Assembly: GCA_963966185.1 (NCBI GenBank) | Contig: CAWZYM010000120.1 | Coordinates: 265,001 to 329,000 of the forward strand | Direction: 5' to 3' | Origin: Rhabditoides inermis | Taxonomy: Eukaryota; Nematoda; Chromadorea; Rhabditida; Rhabditidae | Length of the DNA stretch: 64,000 bases | Shown: in pieces, positions 44,722 through 56,336 of the stretch | Position numbering within the stretch: the stretch's first letter is position 1 | Layout of the letters: each line of letters starts with the position of its first letter | Program-made: the position numbers and the translations under genes | Notes under the pieces: generated by a model | What the model was told of the DNA's origin: nothing | What the model saw: the letters and a program-made list of their open reading frames with translations, nothing else | Database searches by the model: none

Positions 44722-47700
44722 GTACCTTGACCGTCTTGCCGTCCACCTCAATCGTCATCTCAACGGGCCGGGCGAGGCGCGCCACACCGTCCACCACAAC
44801 CGACACCTGAACGAATTAGTGAATCATTACATGAAAAAAGTGTGTAAAATGAACTTGCGAGAACCCGATTAATGAACCTGAATCCTGTATCTCCCATTCG
44901 GCGCAAAAACATACGACCATCTCAGATTCTTATGAGTGATTTTTGAAGGTGTCATAATCATTGTTGCTAGTTCGAACAAACATTTGATAGTTTGTAAATT
45001 GAACCGACTTCTTCCGACTTGTCCCGCACAGCCTTCTGGATGGCGACGCAAGCGTCGCGCGGCAGCGGCATGTAGCGGCGGCCCTTCAAGTACTCCCACA
45101 CGCTCAACTCTGCAACGGCAAAAAATGGATGTAGGATGTAGAACTAAATTCAGACGTGAAAAGACGATGGCAAGAGAATTTATTGTCTCTCGCCACTCGA
45201 ACGCATAAAATAGATGGCTCGGCCACTGCACACACCGGTCAGCCGTTGGACAGATCATGTTGGGGGCGGAGCTTATGGCAAACTGTGCACAATTTGAACT
45301 TTGTTATTAAATAATTAATAAATAACAATGTACTGATGCTTTTAGCGTTTAATGACGTTTCTAATCAGAACTAAACATTTAAAAAAAGAATCATTACGAT
45401 GTTCATCGCATAAATTACCTTCATAATTGCACATCGTGGACTTTGCCAAGGCTTACGACTCGATCGAACACAACGACACGTGGCTTGCGCTGAAGAGATG
45501 TGGAGTGCACCCCGCTTACATCCGACTGCTGCAGAGCATCTACAACGACGGCAAGACGAAGGTGAATGTTCGAGGGACACCGGCTGAAATCGAAGTGAAG
45601 AAAGGAGTTCGCCAAGGCTGCCCGCTATCTCCGCATTTGTTCAACTGCGTGCTCGCTGAAATCTGTGCCAAACTGGACTTCGATTTTGTTGGAGCCGGAC
45701 TGGATATTGGAGGACAGAAGCTGACTCATCTGTGCTATGCTGATGACATCGTCCTCTTTGCACGCTCACCTTCGGCTGCAGAAAGGATGCTGGAGGAACT
45801 GGCGGAGAAGAGCAGCGACTACGGACTGTACGTGAACAGGAAGAAGACAGTGGTGATGAGCAACGGGCCGAAGAAGAGCATCCGACTAGACGGAGGAGAA
45901 GTGGAGTACGTGGACCAATTTGTCTACCTGGGCCGTTCTCTTAGTTTTCTGGCTGACGACCGAGTGGAGGTGACAAGGAGGATACAGGCTGGCTGGGGCG
46001 CTTTCTTCCGCCATAGCCAGTTCCTGACGCTGAAGAGTGCGCCGATGCGACTGCGGAGGAAAGTATTTCGGATGGCAGTTCTTCCCGCACTCACCTACGC
46101 TGCCGAAACATGGAGTCTTCGAAGAGAAGATTTACAGAAGCTGAGGACTGTTCAAAGGAGAATGGAAAGAAAGATGCTCGGACTGACTTTACTGGACAAA
46201 GTTCCGTGCAAGGAGATACGACGGCAGACGGGATTACGAGACGTGCTGTGCGAAGCAAGGACAAAGAAGTGGAGGTTCGCCCGCCGCCTAATGACTTGCG
46301 ACGACGACCGCTGGACGAGACGAGTGATCGATTGGAGGCCGCCAAATATGGGCAAACCTGGTCGCCCTCACCTACAATGGAGTGATGAATTCAAGAAGAC
46401 GATCCCATCCAATAGAAGGACCCTCGAGGAGGAATGGAAGAACGTGGCCGCGGACACCGACGCGACAAGATGGAATACCTATGCTTCCCGGCGCTACTCT
46501 GTGAATAATTGATGTTTGAGTTATGATCACATAATGCGATACCGGATAAATGTTGAATTGAATTGAATTGAATTGAATTGCACATGCTGCCTCTGAGAAC
46601 ATTTTTTTTGAGAATCGGTATCACAGGTTACAATTTAGTGAAACATGTCTAAAACAGATGTGTTATCAATTTCATAGGCGCTGATAGTCTTAAATGCATA
46701 AAAAATACATTTTCTAATTTTGCAAAAGAAGTATCATTCACAGGGATTGAACCACGTTCATGAATGCAATAATCTGCATCGCTATCCAGTACACCACATC
46801 GGACACATTCGCCAGCACTCTCTTTTGGGCTATGCGCCCGGCATGCTGAGAGTACATGATCACGCCTTGTGGAGGATTGAGGCTGCACTGTGCGACGCGA
46901 CCGCATCGCGCGCGACGTATTTTCTTTTAAACGCTATAAGTACTAATTAGTAATTTCTTTTGTTCATGTTAACATTCTGATAATTAATAACGATTTTTTG
47001 TGGAGGGTTCCTGTGCGTTAGATTTTTGATTAATTGCCTTATAAGGCATATCAACGAAATCACGAATGAAACATTTTATCAAAAAGTTGTGCACATAATC
47101 CCTCGGCAGTATTTTTAGGTGTTTTATCAACACTTAACATTTGGAAAACAGTAATCATTCACTTACTTATCTTGCGCGAAAAAAAGTTGTATTACTTTAG
47201 TACGTTTTCCAAATGCCAGTGCAGTGTCCGCTTTTCAATGGCAGCCGATCGGTGTGTGCATGAAGTCACGTATGTCACAGCACATGTCACAGCTACAGTC
47301 AAATAAACAAGACAAACATATTTTTGAAATACATCTGAAAACATCATTTTGATACTCTGTATCGCGATTTGTTTGTTTTTGACGCCACTGATTGGAATCG
47401 AAGTAGCCGTACCTCCATCCTCGTCGCGCACTGCGCAGCGAATGTTGCGTCGGAATCCGGTGACGCGGTTCGCCTGCTTGCACGCCACCACGTCGATCGT
47501 CACCGCCGTGCCCTCCATCTCCAACTCCACTAGCCCGTCCTCGCCCACACTAAGTAGCTAATGAGTGACAAAATGTTTTAATTCGTTATATTCACAACCA
47601 TCTCAGAAACTTGATATAAGAATAAGATACTCACGCGTTGATGCTGTCGGAGACGGACTGCTCGTAGCGGACCCACTTGCCGGGCTTGTTCTCGTACTCC

Positions 47701-47819
47701 CACGCCACCTCTGCCTCGTCAGCCGAATCCATCTTCGCCAGCACATCGTCGTCTATCTTCTTCGCGGGGCTCATCGAGTTCTCCTTGTCCGCCATGTTCA
47801 TTACGACATCAGACGACAT
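41335..47819 (-). CDS. PARP2-type ADP-ribosyltransferase with N-terminal WWE domain(s)
   Basis: Twenty-one exons join in phase to 762 codons: 47635-47819, 47413-47549, 45009-45109, 44726-44806, 44489-44584, 44362-44418, 44144-44278, 43905-44000, 43772-43845, 43574-43649, 43336-43437, 43103-43242, 42984-43057, 42694-42832, 42585-42648, 42393-42536, 42089-42213, 41877-41985, 41732-41818, 41520-41644, 41335-41476. ATG follows TTGCAG. Residues about 38-105 are a WWE domain ([16 protein letters not shown] ... [10 protein letters not shown]). About 109-175 look like a second ([16 protein letters not shown] ... VKLRHS). Then a basic linker, WGR (about 285-385; [12 protein letters not shown]), a helical regulatory domain, and the catalytic domain with H614 (LLWHGSR), Y648 and Y659 ([15 protein letters not shown]) and E742 (IYNEY), the H-Y-E triad of polymerising PARPs. 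Such enzymes use NAD+ to build poly(ADP-ribose) at DNA breaks. No PARP1-type zinc fingers. WWE domains bind poly(ADP-ribose) or partners in other proteins. Confidence 0.93.
45435..46585 (+). mobile_element. 5'-truncated RTE-like non-LTR retrotransposon
   Basis: An intact 361-codon frame (45427-46512) carries reverse-transcriptase motifs in order: [25 protein letters not shown], the catalytic [10 protein letters not shown], and YLGRSL. It ends with the RTE-type C-terminal block [10 protein letters not shown] ... [10 protein letters not shown] ... [10 protein letters not shown]. The upstream endonuclease is missing, so the copy is truncated. The 3' end is a short (AATTG)n tail (about 46555-46580). 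AATTGCACAT occurs at both edges (45425-45434 and 46576-46585), a likely target-site duplication partly overlapping the tail. It lies in intron 2 of the PARP gene, on the opposite strand to it. The first three residues of the open frame come from flanking host DNA. Confidence 0.93.
46735..46810 (-). repeat. tRNA-like SINE head in the PARP intron
   Basis: On the minus strand TGTGGTGTACTGGATAGCGA resembles an A box and GTGGTTCAATCCCTG a B box, about 35 bases apart. A paired acceptor stem is not evident, so it is more likely a SINE promoter than a tRNA gene. Confidence 0.5.
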
Positions 47820-48412
47820 TCTGCAACATGGCGAATAGAGTATATCGAGTACGCATAATAAATGACAAACAAACGTAACGAGAAACACGGTAAAACGACG
47901 TCATTCATGTCAATTGTTGCGATGCGCGCAAAATTCGTTTGGAATCTCGTTTTTCCCGCGCAAATATCTCGAAAAACTGTGCGCAAAATGAGTCCTGACA
48001 CTCTTTTCGAAGGTCTGTAATGCACTCAACATGGGCATATTTTCGGAATCAGTTTGTGTAGTAGTAAACATTTTTGTTGTATTTCTGTTTATAAACAAAT
48101 GTACTTTTTAATAGAACATGAACTGTGAATGAAGAAGTGGTTCAGAAGTAGTGGTAGCATCATCATGAACGCGTTGGATTTTGCTACTACGTCATAGAGC
48201 TATGGGTTCTCCATTTGAGTTACAGCTGTTTCCGCATTCCCGCCATCTTTTACAAGTTTTGATTGTATGTTGTATTGTTTGTTCTAGCATACTGACTCTG
48301 GCGCGATTCGTTATCGCTCTGGAGCGCGATCAGCCTGGCGTCTCAAGCGAAACGCATTAAACTAGCCACTTCCCCTGTGAATACTACTCGATTACCGGTA
48401 TCCAACTCGACA
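47820..48412. promoter_or_regulatory. Divergent intergenic region between the PARP gene and the DCUN1D1-led cluster
   Basis: The 593 bp between the two start codons must hold promoter elements for both directions. The PARP ATG has an acceptor (TTGCAG) right before it, so its primary transcript starts further upstream. The DCUN1D1-like ATG lacks such an acceptor. No TATA box or known factor site can be assigned by eye. Confidence 0.6.
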
Positions 48413-50347
48413 ATGAATAAACTCAAGAGCGACCAGCGCACCAAGGTAAGGTTTTTTTCAGAAATGAATTTTGAACTTCCGTTTCAGGTGAAGAACTTTA
48501 CGCAGTTCACAGCCGCGAACGAGAACACGGCCATCCTTTGCCTCACCCGCTGCGGATGGAACATGGAGATGGCGTGCGATATGTACTACCAGAACCCTGG
48601 TCAGTTTCATACGTATTTTTTAAATTAGTATTTTTGGTATAATCGGCTCAAACGCGTAAGACGAACGAAACGGCTACATGACGAATGACGCTTGATCCTA
48701 GTCGCTCTATTGTTTTCCGAAAGTTGTTCCAGTGACTGATTATGCGTCTGTTGTTGCGATAATCTCACGTGATAGGCGGTCGTCAACACAACTGTTGATT
48801 GTGTCTAGCCGAGAGCCGACTTTCGACAATCACATTCGTTGTTCGTCCATCGATCGAACGGTGCATGTAGAAGTTCCCCTATTGGCGTTCTGTTGTGAGT
48901 GAATGTCGTTCTGCTGCGTGCTGGGTATTTTCTGGAAGGAATGGATTATTGTGGCAGACCCTCCATCGCATTCTTCGACCAACCGCTCAACCCCTGCATG
49001 TTCGCTCATTCGAAAGCCTCAACGACAGCGCACTGTGCTGACGGTTGTTAATATTATAGTTCTATTATTCTTATTATCTGTTATGTGAAAATCTTTAATC
49101 TGAAAACCAAGTATATTGTGTTGAAATTATCAAGATTGCGCTGCAAGGTTGTGCATGAGGCAATCCCTTATATTTGAATGATGAAACGTTTACTTTTAGC
49201 CGCCTACCAGCAGCGACCCGAGCCTGTTGAGAAGCACAAGCTGGAGCAGATGTTTGTGCGATACTCCAAACGTGAGTCATAACAGTTCTCTTGTTATTAC
49301 AAGAAAAAATGATCAGAGAGAGAAAAGGTTTAACGCAAATATATGATGTCGCAAGTAGCAATATTGTGTTGTCAGACCGGGGCGACGAGGACTGCGGCGC
49401 GGACAAGATTGGCCCGAACGGCGTGATGCAGCTGCTGACGGAGCTGCGGCTGGAGCCGACGGACAGGCGGGTGCTCATCCTCGCACACCAGCTGCAGGCC
49501 GGCACGCAGTGCGAGTTCAGCTGGGACGAGTGGAGCAAGGGCTGCGAGAAGATGCGCGTCGACAGCGTCGACAAGCTGCGCCAGCGCCTCGACGAGCTCG
49601 ACGCCGCCCTCGCCGACCCTAAGCCATTCAAGGACCTCTACAACTTTACGTGAGTCGAGAAGTTAATTGATGTCAGGTGTTGTTGTTCTAGTCGTTGTTG
49701 ACAAGTGCATGTGTTTAGATTCACGTACGCCAAGGCGGCCTCGCAGCGGAGTCTGGACCTCGAGTCGGCCATTGCCTACTGGGCCATTCTCTTCCAGGAC
49801 AAGGTGAGTCTGGGATTGTTTTCAAATCAAATGTTTTTTGGGAATCGCAATCATTCCATTTCTTCACGTGCTTCTGTTATTGTTGGCGATTGCGAAATTG
49901 CGATTCAATACGTGGCGATTCGGCATCATGTTTACGTTTATTCCAAGTACAAGTACGATGTAACATCCAAATTATCATGTTGTGAATTGTGTTATGGTTC
50001 TGATTTTAGTTCCCCTTGTTTGGTCTGTGGGAGGAGTTTCTGCGGAATGAGCACGGCAAGGCCATCTCCAAGGACACGTGGTTAGTCGTTTTTTTTGTAA
50101 ATTGTATTTTATTATAGTGGAGTAATATCGTGATGCGAATCAATCTAGACATTGCATGTAAATAATGCTAGTTCTCCCCGGTTACATAATTTTGGAACGG
50201 AACACTCATTTCAGGTGCTTGCTGCTCGACTTTTGCACAACGATCCGCCCGGACCTGACAAACTATGACGAGGAGGGGGCGTGGCCGGTGCTGCTCGATC
50301 AGTTCGTGGAGTACGCGAGGAAGAAGATTCCTGCGCCGGCTTGCTGA
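48413..50347 (+). CDS. DCUN1D1: DCN1-like protein (cullin neddylation co-E3)
   Basis: Seven exons (48413-48445, 48488-48599, 49200-49271, 49376-49649, 49719-49803, 50010-50080, 50215-50347) join in phase to 259 residues, the usual family length. The start [19 protein letters not shown] matches the family start. Residues about 8-48 form the UBA-like fold ([19 protein letters not shown]). The rest is the potentiating-neddylation domain, with [20 protein letters not shown], then [14 protein letters not shown] and the C-terminal DYDEEG-like motif ([18 protein letters not shown]) that docks on cullins. The family helps the NEDD8 E2 transfer NEDD8 to cullins, activating cullin-RING ubiquitin ligases. 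It is the first gene of the tight plus-strand cluster and the only one without a clear acceptor directly before its ATG. Confidence 0.95.
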
Positions 50348-50616
50348 ATGAAAGGGGAGAGGGAATGCCTTTCCTGTGGGAGCAAGTCTTTGCTCTGGCT
50401 TCAGACGGTGTTATTTTCTTTCCCCTGTGTGTATCAAAGTCAAAGCAAATGTGAGAAAAGTTCCTAAATTGTATGAAATGACGATGAATAAAACGTGAAA
50501 ACTATTTTATCGATTGTCGGAAATGTTTGGAGATGGGTTGCTGCAGTGCCCTGACTATATCTAGAAGAAGACTAGTTTTCCAAACAACTATATTGTTTGT
50601 GTGTTGTAGTGTCAAA

Positions 50617-51297
50617 ATGGAGGCTGCCATGGAGAAGCAGGTTGATCAGATGTGAGTTGTGTTGTTGTCAGTTCTCCTTAAATTAAGCTGTGTTCGAGTT
50701 TAGTGTTGTTGAGGGTGTAGACTGACGTCTTCTGAGTATGAATTTGTAACGAATGAAGTCATCTGATCTGGTTTTGCGCTTTATTGCAAGCCGACGTCTT
50801 CTGCATATGTGACGTATCTGACCTGTCTCGATTGCAGGCTGACGTCTCCGGAGGTGGACGGCGTGGTAGTGGCGGACGAGGCGGGTATGTGTCTGTCTGC
50901 GCGGGGCTCTCTGTCTGCCGACGCCGCCCCTCTCGCTGCGCAGATCATCCAGCTGGCGAGCACACTCAACAACAAGGGCGCGGGAGCGGAGAAGCCGGTG
51001 GTGGCACTCAATGGAGATCATGTCAAGGTGGGCATGACGTCGTGGCGTCAAATTGTCCTTCTTTGAGGCTTGACACAGTGTGAAGTTGACGCGTTGTGAA
51101 GTTCGCCTTTAGAGAGAAGATGTTCCATCATTTGATGATATGAGAAGCGAGATGACGTGCGGTAGTGTGGTTTTGAAAACATGTTAGAATTAGATTTTTG
51201 AATTTGCGGGTTTTCCCCCCAACATTCAATTGTGTGTTTTCAGCTGGTGTTCTCGCAGGAGGACGGCGTGACGACTGGAGTGCACATGCGGCACTGA
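50617..51297 (+). CDS. LAMTOR5: Ragulator subunit LAMTOR5 (HBXIP-like)
   Basis: Three exons (50617-50651, 50838-51027, 51244-51297) give 92 residues, close to the family's 91. The sequence starts MEAAMEKQVDQMLTSPEV, then shows the roadblock-type pattern GVVVADEAGMCLSARGSLS and a C-terminal GDHVKLVFSQEDGVTTGVHM. LAMTOR5 is part of the pentameric Ragulator complex on lysosomes that anchors Rag GTPases and recruits mTORC1 when amino acids are available. It starts 269 bp after the stop of the DCUN1D1-like gene, with TTGTAG seven bases before the ATG. An internal repeat of the exon-2 start lies in intron 1 (CCGACGTCTTCTGCATATG versus GCTGACGTCTCCGG), probably chance. Confidence 0.92.
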
Positions 51298-51667
51298 GAA
51301 ACGACGGCGATGACGTCACTGTCTGATGATGACGTCATACCCATGTGACTTGGCTGTTCCCTCACCCCTCTAGTCCGGTGTGCGTTTCTCACATGAGAGC
51401 AATGAATGTATAGAATGAGAGTATTGACATTCCACCTTTGACCACGCATTGATAACATTTTGTACACGTTGTATTTGCATCGCACATTTGCATTCTCGCT
51501 CGCTTCACCTTCTGGAGCCGTGTTTTATTTTATTACAATTAGATAAATGCGTGTCATTTAAATATTTGGATGTTTATTTATGTTTTCAAAATCGCAACCG
51601 TTTAAGTCGGATCACTATCTACTGCTTTCCAACTGTTTAATAACTGTACTTTATCAATATTGATCAG

Positions 51668-52522
51668 ATGACGTCACTTACGCTGGAGTTTTCGGGCGGC
51701 TCGGAGTTTCTAGTGGGTAACCAGAAGTCTATCAAGGTGAGTCACACGCTGAAAATATTTATTCATGTCTCAAATATGGGTGAGGAAAAAGGAATGATAG
51801 TTTGATTGGAGGTGTGCGTGCCGTCTGACGCGCAGCTGACAGTAGCTGGCCTGATCGAGTGGATGAAGAAGGAGCTGTTGAAGGTAGGGGGTGTTCTTTG
51901 TTTGTTGTTGTGTACTAGTTTGTAGATTGCGAAAACTGTATTATATTCCTTCGGCGTACTCCTGCCAGGTGCCAAATTATATATACAGTAATTGTGATAT
52001 TCTCTTGAAAAAATATCGGTGATTCTTTCTGACTTGCGTACTTGTCGAGGAGAATGTTGTTGTTGTTTACTTGTTTACCTGTTTGTTTGTCTAGGACTGC
52101 GACCGGCCAGAGCTGCTGATCGACGGGGCGACGGTGCGGCCGGGGGTACTGGTGCTGGTCAACGAGTGCGACTGGGAGCTGATGGAGGAGGTGAGGAGGA
52201 AGAGAGGGACAGAGAGAGAGATAAAGAGGGGAGAGAGAGAGATTGACTCAGAGGGAGTGAGGAAGAGGGAGAGGAGTTGTGTCGAAGATAAGACTCTGTG
52301 TACAGACAGAAGGGGACGGATGTGGTATAGGACAAGAAGGAGGATATGATCTATCTGGACTGATAGAGGAACAATTTGTCAGAGAAGAGAAATCGACTGA
52401 TGAATAGACGATGGATGAAGGCATTAATACAATCTGGTGACGATCACACGTATTTCCAGGTGAACACTCCACTCAACGCGGGCGATGTCGTCACGTTTAT
52501 CTCCACCCTGCACGGCGGATGA
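51668..52522 (+). CDS. URM1: Ubiquitin-related modifier 1
   Basis: Four exons (51668-51736, 51836-51883, 52095-52190, 52460-52522) give 91 residues beginning [20 protein letters not shown] and ending [11 protein letters not shown]. The C-terminal Gly-Gly is the residue pair activated as a thiocarboxylate. URM1 is the sulfur carrier for 2-thiolation of wobble uridine in cytosolic tRNAs and can also be conjugated to proteins. Family length is about 100 residues. The ATG directly follows GATCAG, an acceptor-like site. It lies 370 bp after LAMTOR5. The third intron is purine-rich (GAGGAAGAGAGGG). Confidence 0.95.
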
Positions 52523-52703
52523 TCGATTGTATCGATTTATTGATTGTTTGGATTCCGTGGTTGATTTTGGTTGTTTTTTATGCATAAATTATTATTTTTT
52601 CTTTCGTCTCATTAAATTCTGACAATTGACTCGTTGCGCAAACGATGTAATACCTTGAAGCTTTGATGCGTATTGTTTGCGTGTTACAATGTTGGAATAG
52701 AAG

Positions 52704-55014
52704 ATGAGCGACGGCGAGGGCTCGGCTATAGAGGAGATGCTGGCTCGGCATAGGAAGGAGAAGAAGGAGCTGCAGGGTGAGGGGGGAGTGGGTGTGGGAG
52801 TAGGGTAGACATAGAGGAAACTACATGAGAAAGAGGCGTAGGTTTCGATTGGTGGAGTGTTTTTTGTGACGAATGAAATGAAAAAAAGTTTGCTGTGATA
52901 TGTGTTCTGTTGTAGCGACGATCATGAACCTGAAGAAGACGGCGAAGAACGGAGGAAAGGCGAAGGTGAAGGAGGCGACAGCCGAGGCGGAGAAGCTGGA
53001 GAAGGAGGTGAGAGGGGAGAGGAGAGAGAGAGAGAGAGTGTGAGTGAGTGAGTGAGTGAGTGAGTGAGTGAGTGAGTGAGGGAGGGAGTGAGTGAGAGAG
53101 AGAAGGTAGTGTCAGAATGGAGACTGATTCTTAATAGTGAGTGATATCGGCTACGAAACGTGGTATCACTTTGTGTGTGTGCTATGAGATAGTTGTGTTT
53201 CGCAACTTGACGTGATGGCGAAATTTGTCTTGTGAAACCGCCTTCATATCATATCATATCAGCTGGCGGCTCGTCAGGAGAGCGAGCTGGCTGCGGCGCA
53301 GGCTGCACACGCTGTTGCCAAGTGCAGCATTGGAGAGGAGAAGAAGGGGCAGGAGCAGGAGGGGGATGGAAAGAAGGTACGTTGATGGATGGAGAGAGAG
53401 AGGGAGAGAGAGAGAGAGTCAATTGTATTCAGGACGATGAGTCGTTCTACAAGTCGAACGGCGGCGACAAGGTCAGCAAGGCGCAGAAGAGAAAGGTGCG
53501 TTGGGTGTTATGTATTTTATCGATTGCTTTATCGATCTTTTATCGAATTTGTGATTCTGACTCACTGACTAACGTCACAAGTCTATTTACCAAATTGCTT
53601 GTATACGCGTGTATCTTATGAGGTTGTAGAAAAAGAAGGAAATAATCCCACGGTGTATAAGGTATCTTAAGTCTTAAGAGGTTATGGGATATAGATAAGA
53701 CATTTGTCTGGAATTGGATGGTGTGGCAGTCTGTTGTAGACGCATGTCCTTGTGTACGTGACTGGACGTGATTGCAGGATAAGAAGGCGGAGGAGGAGCG
53801 GCGGCGTCGCGCGGCCGCCGAGGAGGACGAGAAGAACGCCGAGTTCTCACTCGGCAAGATAGAGACCGACGCCATCAACAAGGTAGAGGGAGAGGGAGAG
53901 GAAGTTTCCTAGATGATCAAGCCGATCCGGAACCCGATTGAAAACATCGAAACACGTAGTTGTTCACAATTTACACAATAAGACGTTGGGGGGGGGGGGG
54001 GTGCTTTGGAGCTAAATGGAGAGTGGTGGATGGCCGAGTGTGTGTGCACGTGACTGTCTAGGTGCTGGCGTCGCGCGGTCTCTCGCTGGTCGACATTGCC
54101 CCCGACGGAGACTGCCTCTACAACGCAGTCGCCCATCAACTCGGGGACAAGGTGGGCGGGGGATGGGCAGGATAAGAGCGATAGTTCAAGTTCAAGTGTT
54201 TATCCGGAATCGTTATAGCTGAATATTGCGAGGTGAAACGATAGTTTCTCGATCTATCTTATAGTTCTGGTGATGTCATTCTCATGATCTACCTAGCAAC
54301 ATTTTACGAAAAATCTAGCTGTGTTGCAGACAACGGGCGGTGAGATGCGGCGGAAGGCGGCGGCGTATATGCGCGCGCACAAGGACGACTTCCTCCCGTT
54401 CCTGATGCGGGACGACGGAGAGTGCCTAGATGATATGGAGTATGAACAGTACTGCGAGAAAGTAAGAGGGGAGAGGGGGGAAGGAGAGAGAGAGGGAGAG
54501 AGAGGGGGGGGGAGAGAGAGGGTTGCAGGTGGAGCGGGAGTCTCGCGTGGGCGGTGTGTGGGGCGGCGAGCCGGAGCTGACCGCACTCAGCGCCAGTATC
54601 GGGAGGAAGATTGAGGTGGGTGGAGTGGTAGCGTCACTCACTCACTCACTCACTCACTCACTCACTCACTCACTCACACTGCTCGGCCGACGCTCCGCAA
54701 ATCGCATGTCACTCTCGATGACGGGCAGTGATCAAAATACTCACACGTCATCGTGAATGTATACGGGAACCTTTTTGCGGACAGCGTTGTCACTCCTTAG
54801 CCGACAGAATGATAGCGTGGTGAATTGAATCCGGCGAAGAGTCTAGGAATGAGTGAGTGAATGTGATGTGTGAGTTGTGTTGTTGTAGGTGATCCAGCCG
54901 GACTGTCGCGTGTTGTCGTTCGGCGACTTCCTCACTCGACCGCTCGTCATCACATACCACCGACAGGCATACAAGCTCGGCGAACACTACAACAGCACCA
55001 CCGCCACTGCTTGA
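52704..55014 (+). CDS. OTUD6B: OTU-domain deubiquitinase, OTUD6 type
   Basis: Nine exons (52704-52776, 52916-53007, 53263-53376, 53433-53495, 53778-53882, 54062-54151, 54330-54461, 54529-54615, 54889-55014) give 293 residues. The first 140 are charged coiled coil (IEEMLARHRKEKKELQATI), as in OTUD6A/B. The OTU fold starts near 150: catalytic D164-G-D-C167-L-Y (LVDIAPDGDCLYNAVAHQL), the GGEMRRKAAAYMRAHKDDF helix, and the closing VITYHRQAYKLGEHYNS with His276. The family removes ubiquitin chains; OTUD6B has been tied to proteasome assembly and translation control. Whether this copy is 6A- or 6B-like cannot be settled, but invertebrates usually have one. The ATG is three bases after GAATAG. Several introns hold GA or GAGT/ACTC microsatellites (53020-53105, 54635-54678). 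Confidence 0.94.
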
Positions 55015-55197
55015 GAAGTGGATTAGTATCAATTTATTGATTTTCCGGATTGTTTACGATTTTCGTTTTGTTTGTGTGATTTGATAAATTATTTTCTTTT
55101 TTGTGTGAAGAGTTTTGGAAGCGGAAAACGAGACGTTTGTAACGTTGCGATATCTAAAGGATTGTTGGCTCTGGCTGAGAAAGCGAGAGTATTGTAG

Positions 55198-55718
55198 ATG
55201 AGCCAGCGCTCGCGAGTGATCACTTTGTACAAGACACTGTACCACATGGGCAAGGAGTATCCTAAGGGAGCCGACTGGTTCCATCCCAGACTCAAGACGG
55301 CCTTCCAGAAGCACGCCGCGGAGACGGACGAGAAGAAGATTGGTGCGTCTGCCAGAATCTCCTCTCTCCTCTCTCCTCTCTCCTCTCTCCTCTCTCCTCT
55401 CTCCTCTCTCCTCTCTCCTCTCTCCTCTCTCCTCTCTCCTCTCTCCTCTCTCCTCTCTCCTCTCTCCTTTCTTCTCTCTCCTCTCCCCTCTCTTCTCTCC
55501 TCTCTCCTCTCTTTCTCTCTTCTTTTTCTCTCTCTCCTCTTTCTCTCTCCTCTTTTTTTCTCGCTCGCTCGCGTTCTCTCCCAATATATATCCACCACTT
55601 CACGCGCTTTCCAGAGGAGCTGATCGGTCGTGCCGAGTTTGTTGTGAAGGAGATCGAGGCTCTGTACAAGCTGAAGAAGTACCGCGCAATGAAGAATCGA
55701 TACTACGATCAGAACTAG
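55198..55718 (+). CDS. ETFRF1: LYR-motif protein ETFRF1 (LYRM5)
   Basis: Two exons (55198-55342, 55615-55718) give 82 residues: [20 protein letters not shown], then [19 protein letters not shown] and a strongly conserved tail [20 protein letters not shown]. The length and tail match ETFRF1. The family belongs to the small LYR proteins of the mitochondrial matrix, and ETFRF1 binds the electron-transfer flavoprotein and can displace its FAD. The ATG directly follows GTATTGTAG. It starts 183 bp after the OTUD6 stop. Its single intron is a long 7-bp repeat (CTCTCCT). Confidence 0.94.
55362..55470. repeat. (CTCTCCT)n heptanucleotide repeat in the ETFRF1 intron
   Basis: About 15 nearly perfect 7-bp units, then a degenerate CT-rich run to about 55580. 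On the gene's strand it forms a long pyrimidine tract ahead of the TTTCCAG acceptor. Confidence 0.95.
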
Positions 55719-55818
55719 GGATACTGTAGTCTGACTACTGTATCCTCATGTTGTATACTGTATTCTGTATAGTGTCTTCCCCTGCCTCGTTGCGTCATTC
55801 CTTTCTTTTCTCTGCCAG

Positions 55819-56057
55819 CGCGCGGTCGCGTGCCTTCCCTTGTTATTCCCCCGACCCCTGAACAATGCTGTGCGGCGGAGGACACTAACTGGACTGGTAT
55901 TCGCTTTTGCTACTCTCTACATCTACGGCATTGAGACTGGAGAGGAATCCTCGAAGACGATGAAACTTTCGGAGACGTCTCTTCGCGATCGATCGTTGAA
56001 GCACGGATTTTCCGCCGCCGAGATCGAAACTTCCCCAGAAGCCGCAAGCAGGGGATG
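55819..56057 (+). other. Possible small single-membrane-segment protein or remnant
   Basis: After an acceptor (CTGCCAG) an open frame runs to TGA at 56055-56057. It includes RRRTLTGLVFAFATLYIYG, a basic-flanked membrane segment of the pattern seen in COA3-like cytochrome-c-oxidase assembly factors (RRR....TGL....IYGY). The following YTFYSI-like part of that family is missing, and there is no in-frame ATG before the membrane segment. It may be a remnant, or need an unseen first exon. The rest of 55719-56336 shows repeated TACTGTA elements only. Confidence 0.3.
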
Positions 56058-56336
56058 ACATGCACCACCAATAGCCCGTACGCATCCTCGGGACTACCGA
56101 AATCCGTGTTATTGGGACTCGCAGTAGGCGCTGCATTACTGTATTTTACCGTAACCTTGCCGTAATTTACATAATTGTACCGTGCTACTTGATTCGAGAT
56201 AAATATTCTGATTCTGATTCTGCCTCGTTGCCCATCCGCGGTGCCATTTTCTTTCGCGTTTTCTGTCGTGTATTCGCGCCCGGGTAGTTGTTGTATATTT
56301 GTAAAATAGAGTGTATTAATAAATGTAATCTAGGTG

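Noticed and set aside
55054..55669. Arg-Glu-rich open frames antisense to ETFRF1
   Set aside because: They come from the CTCTCCT repeat in the ETFRF1 intron read on the other strand.
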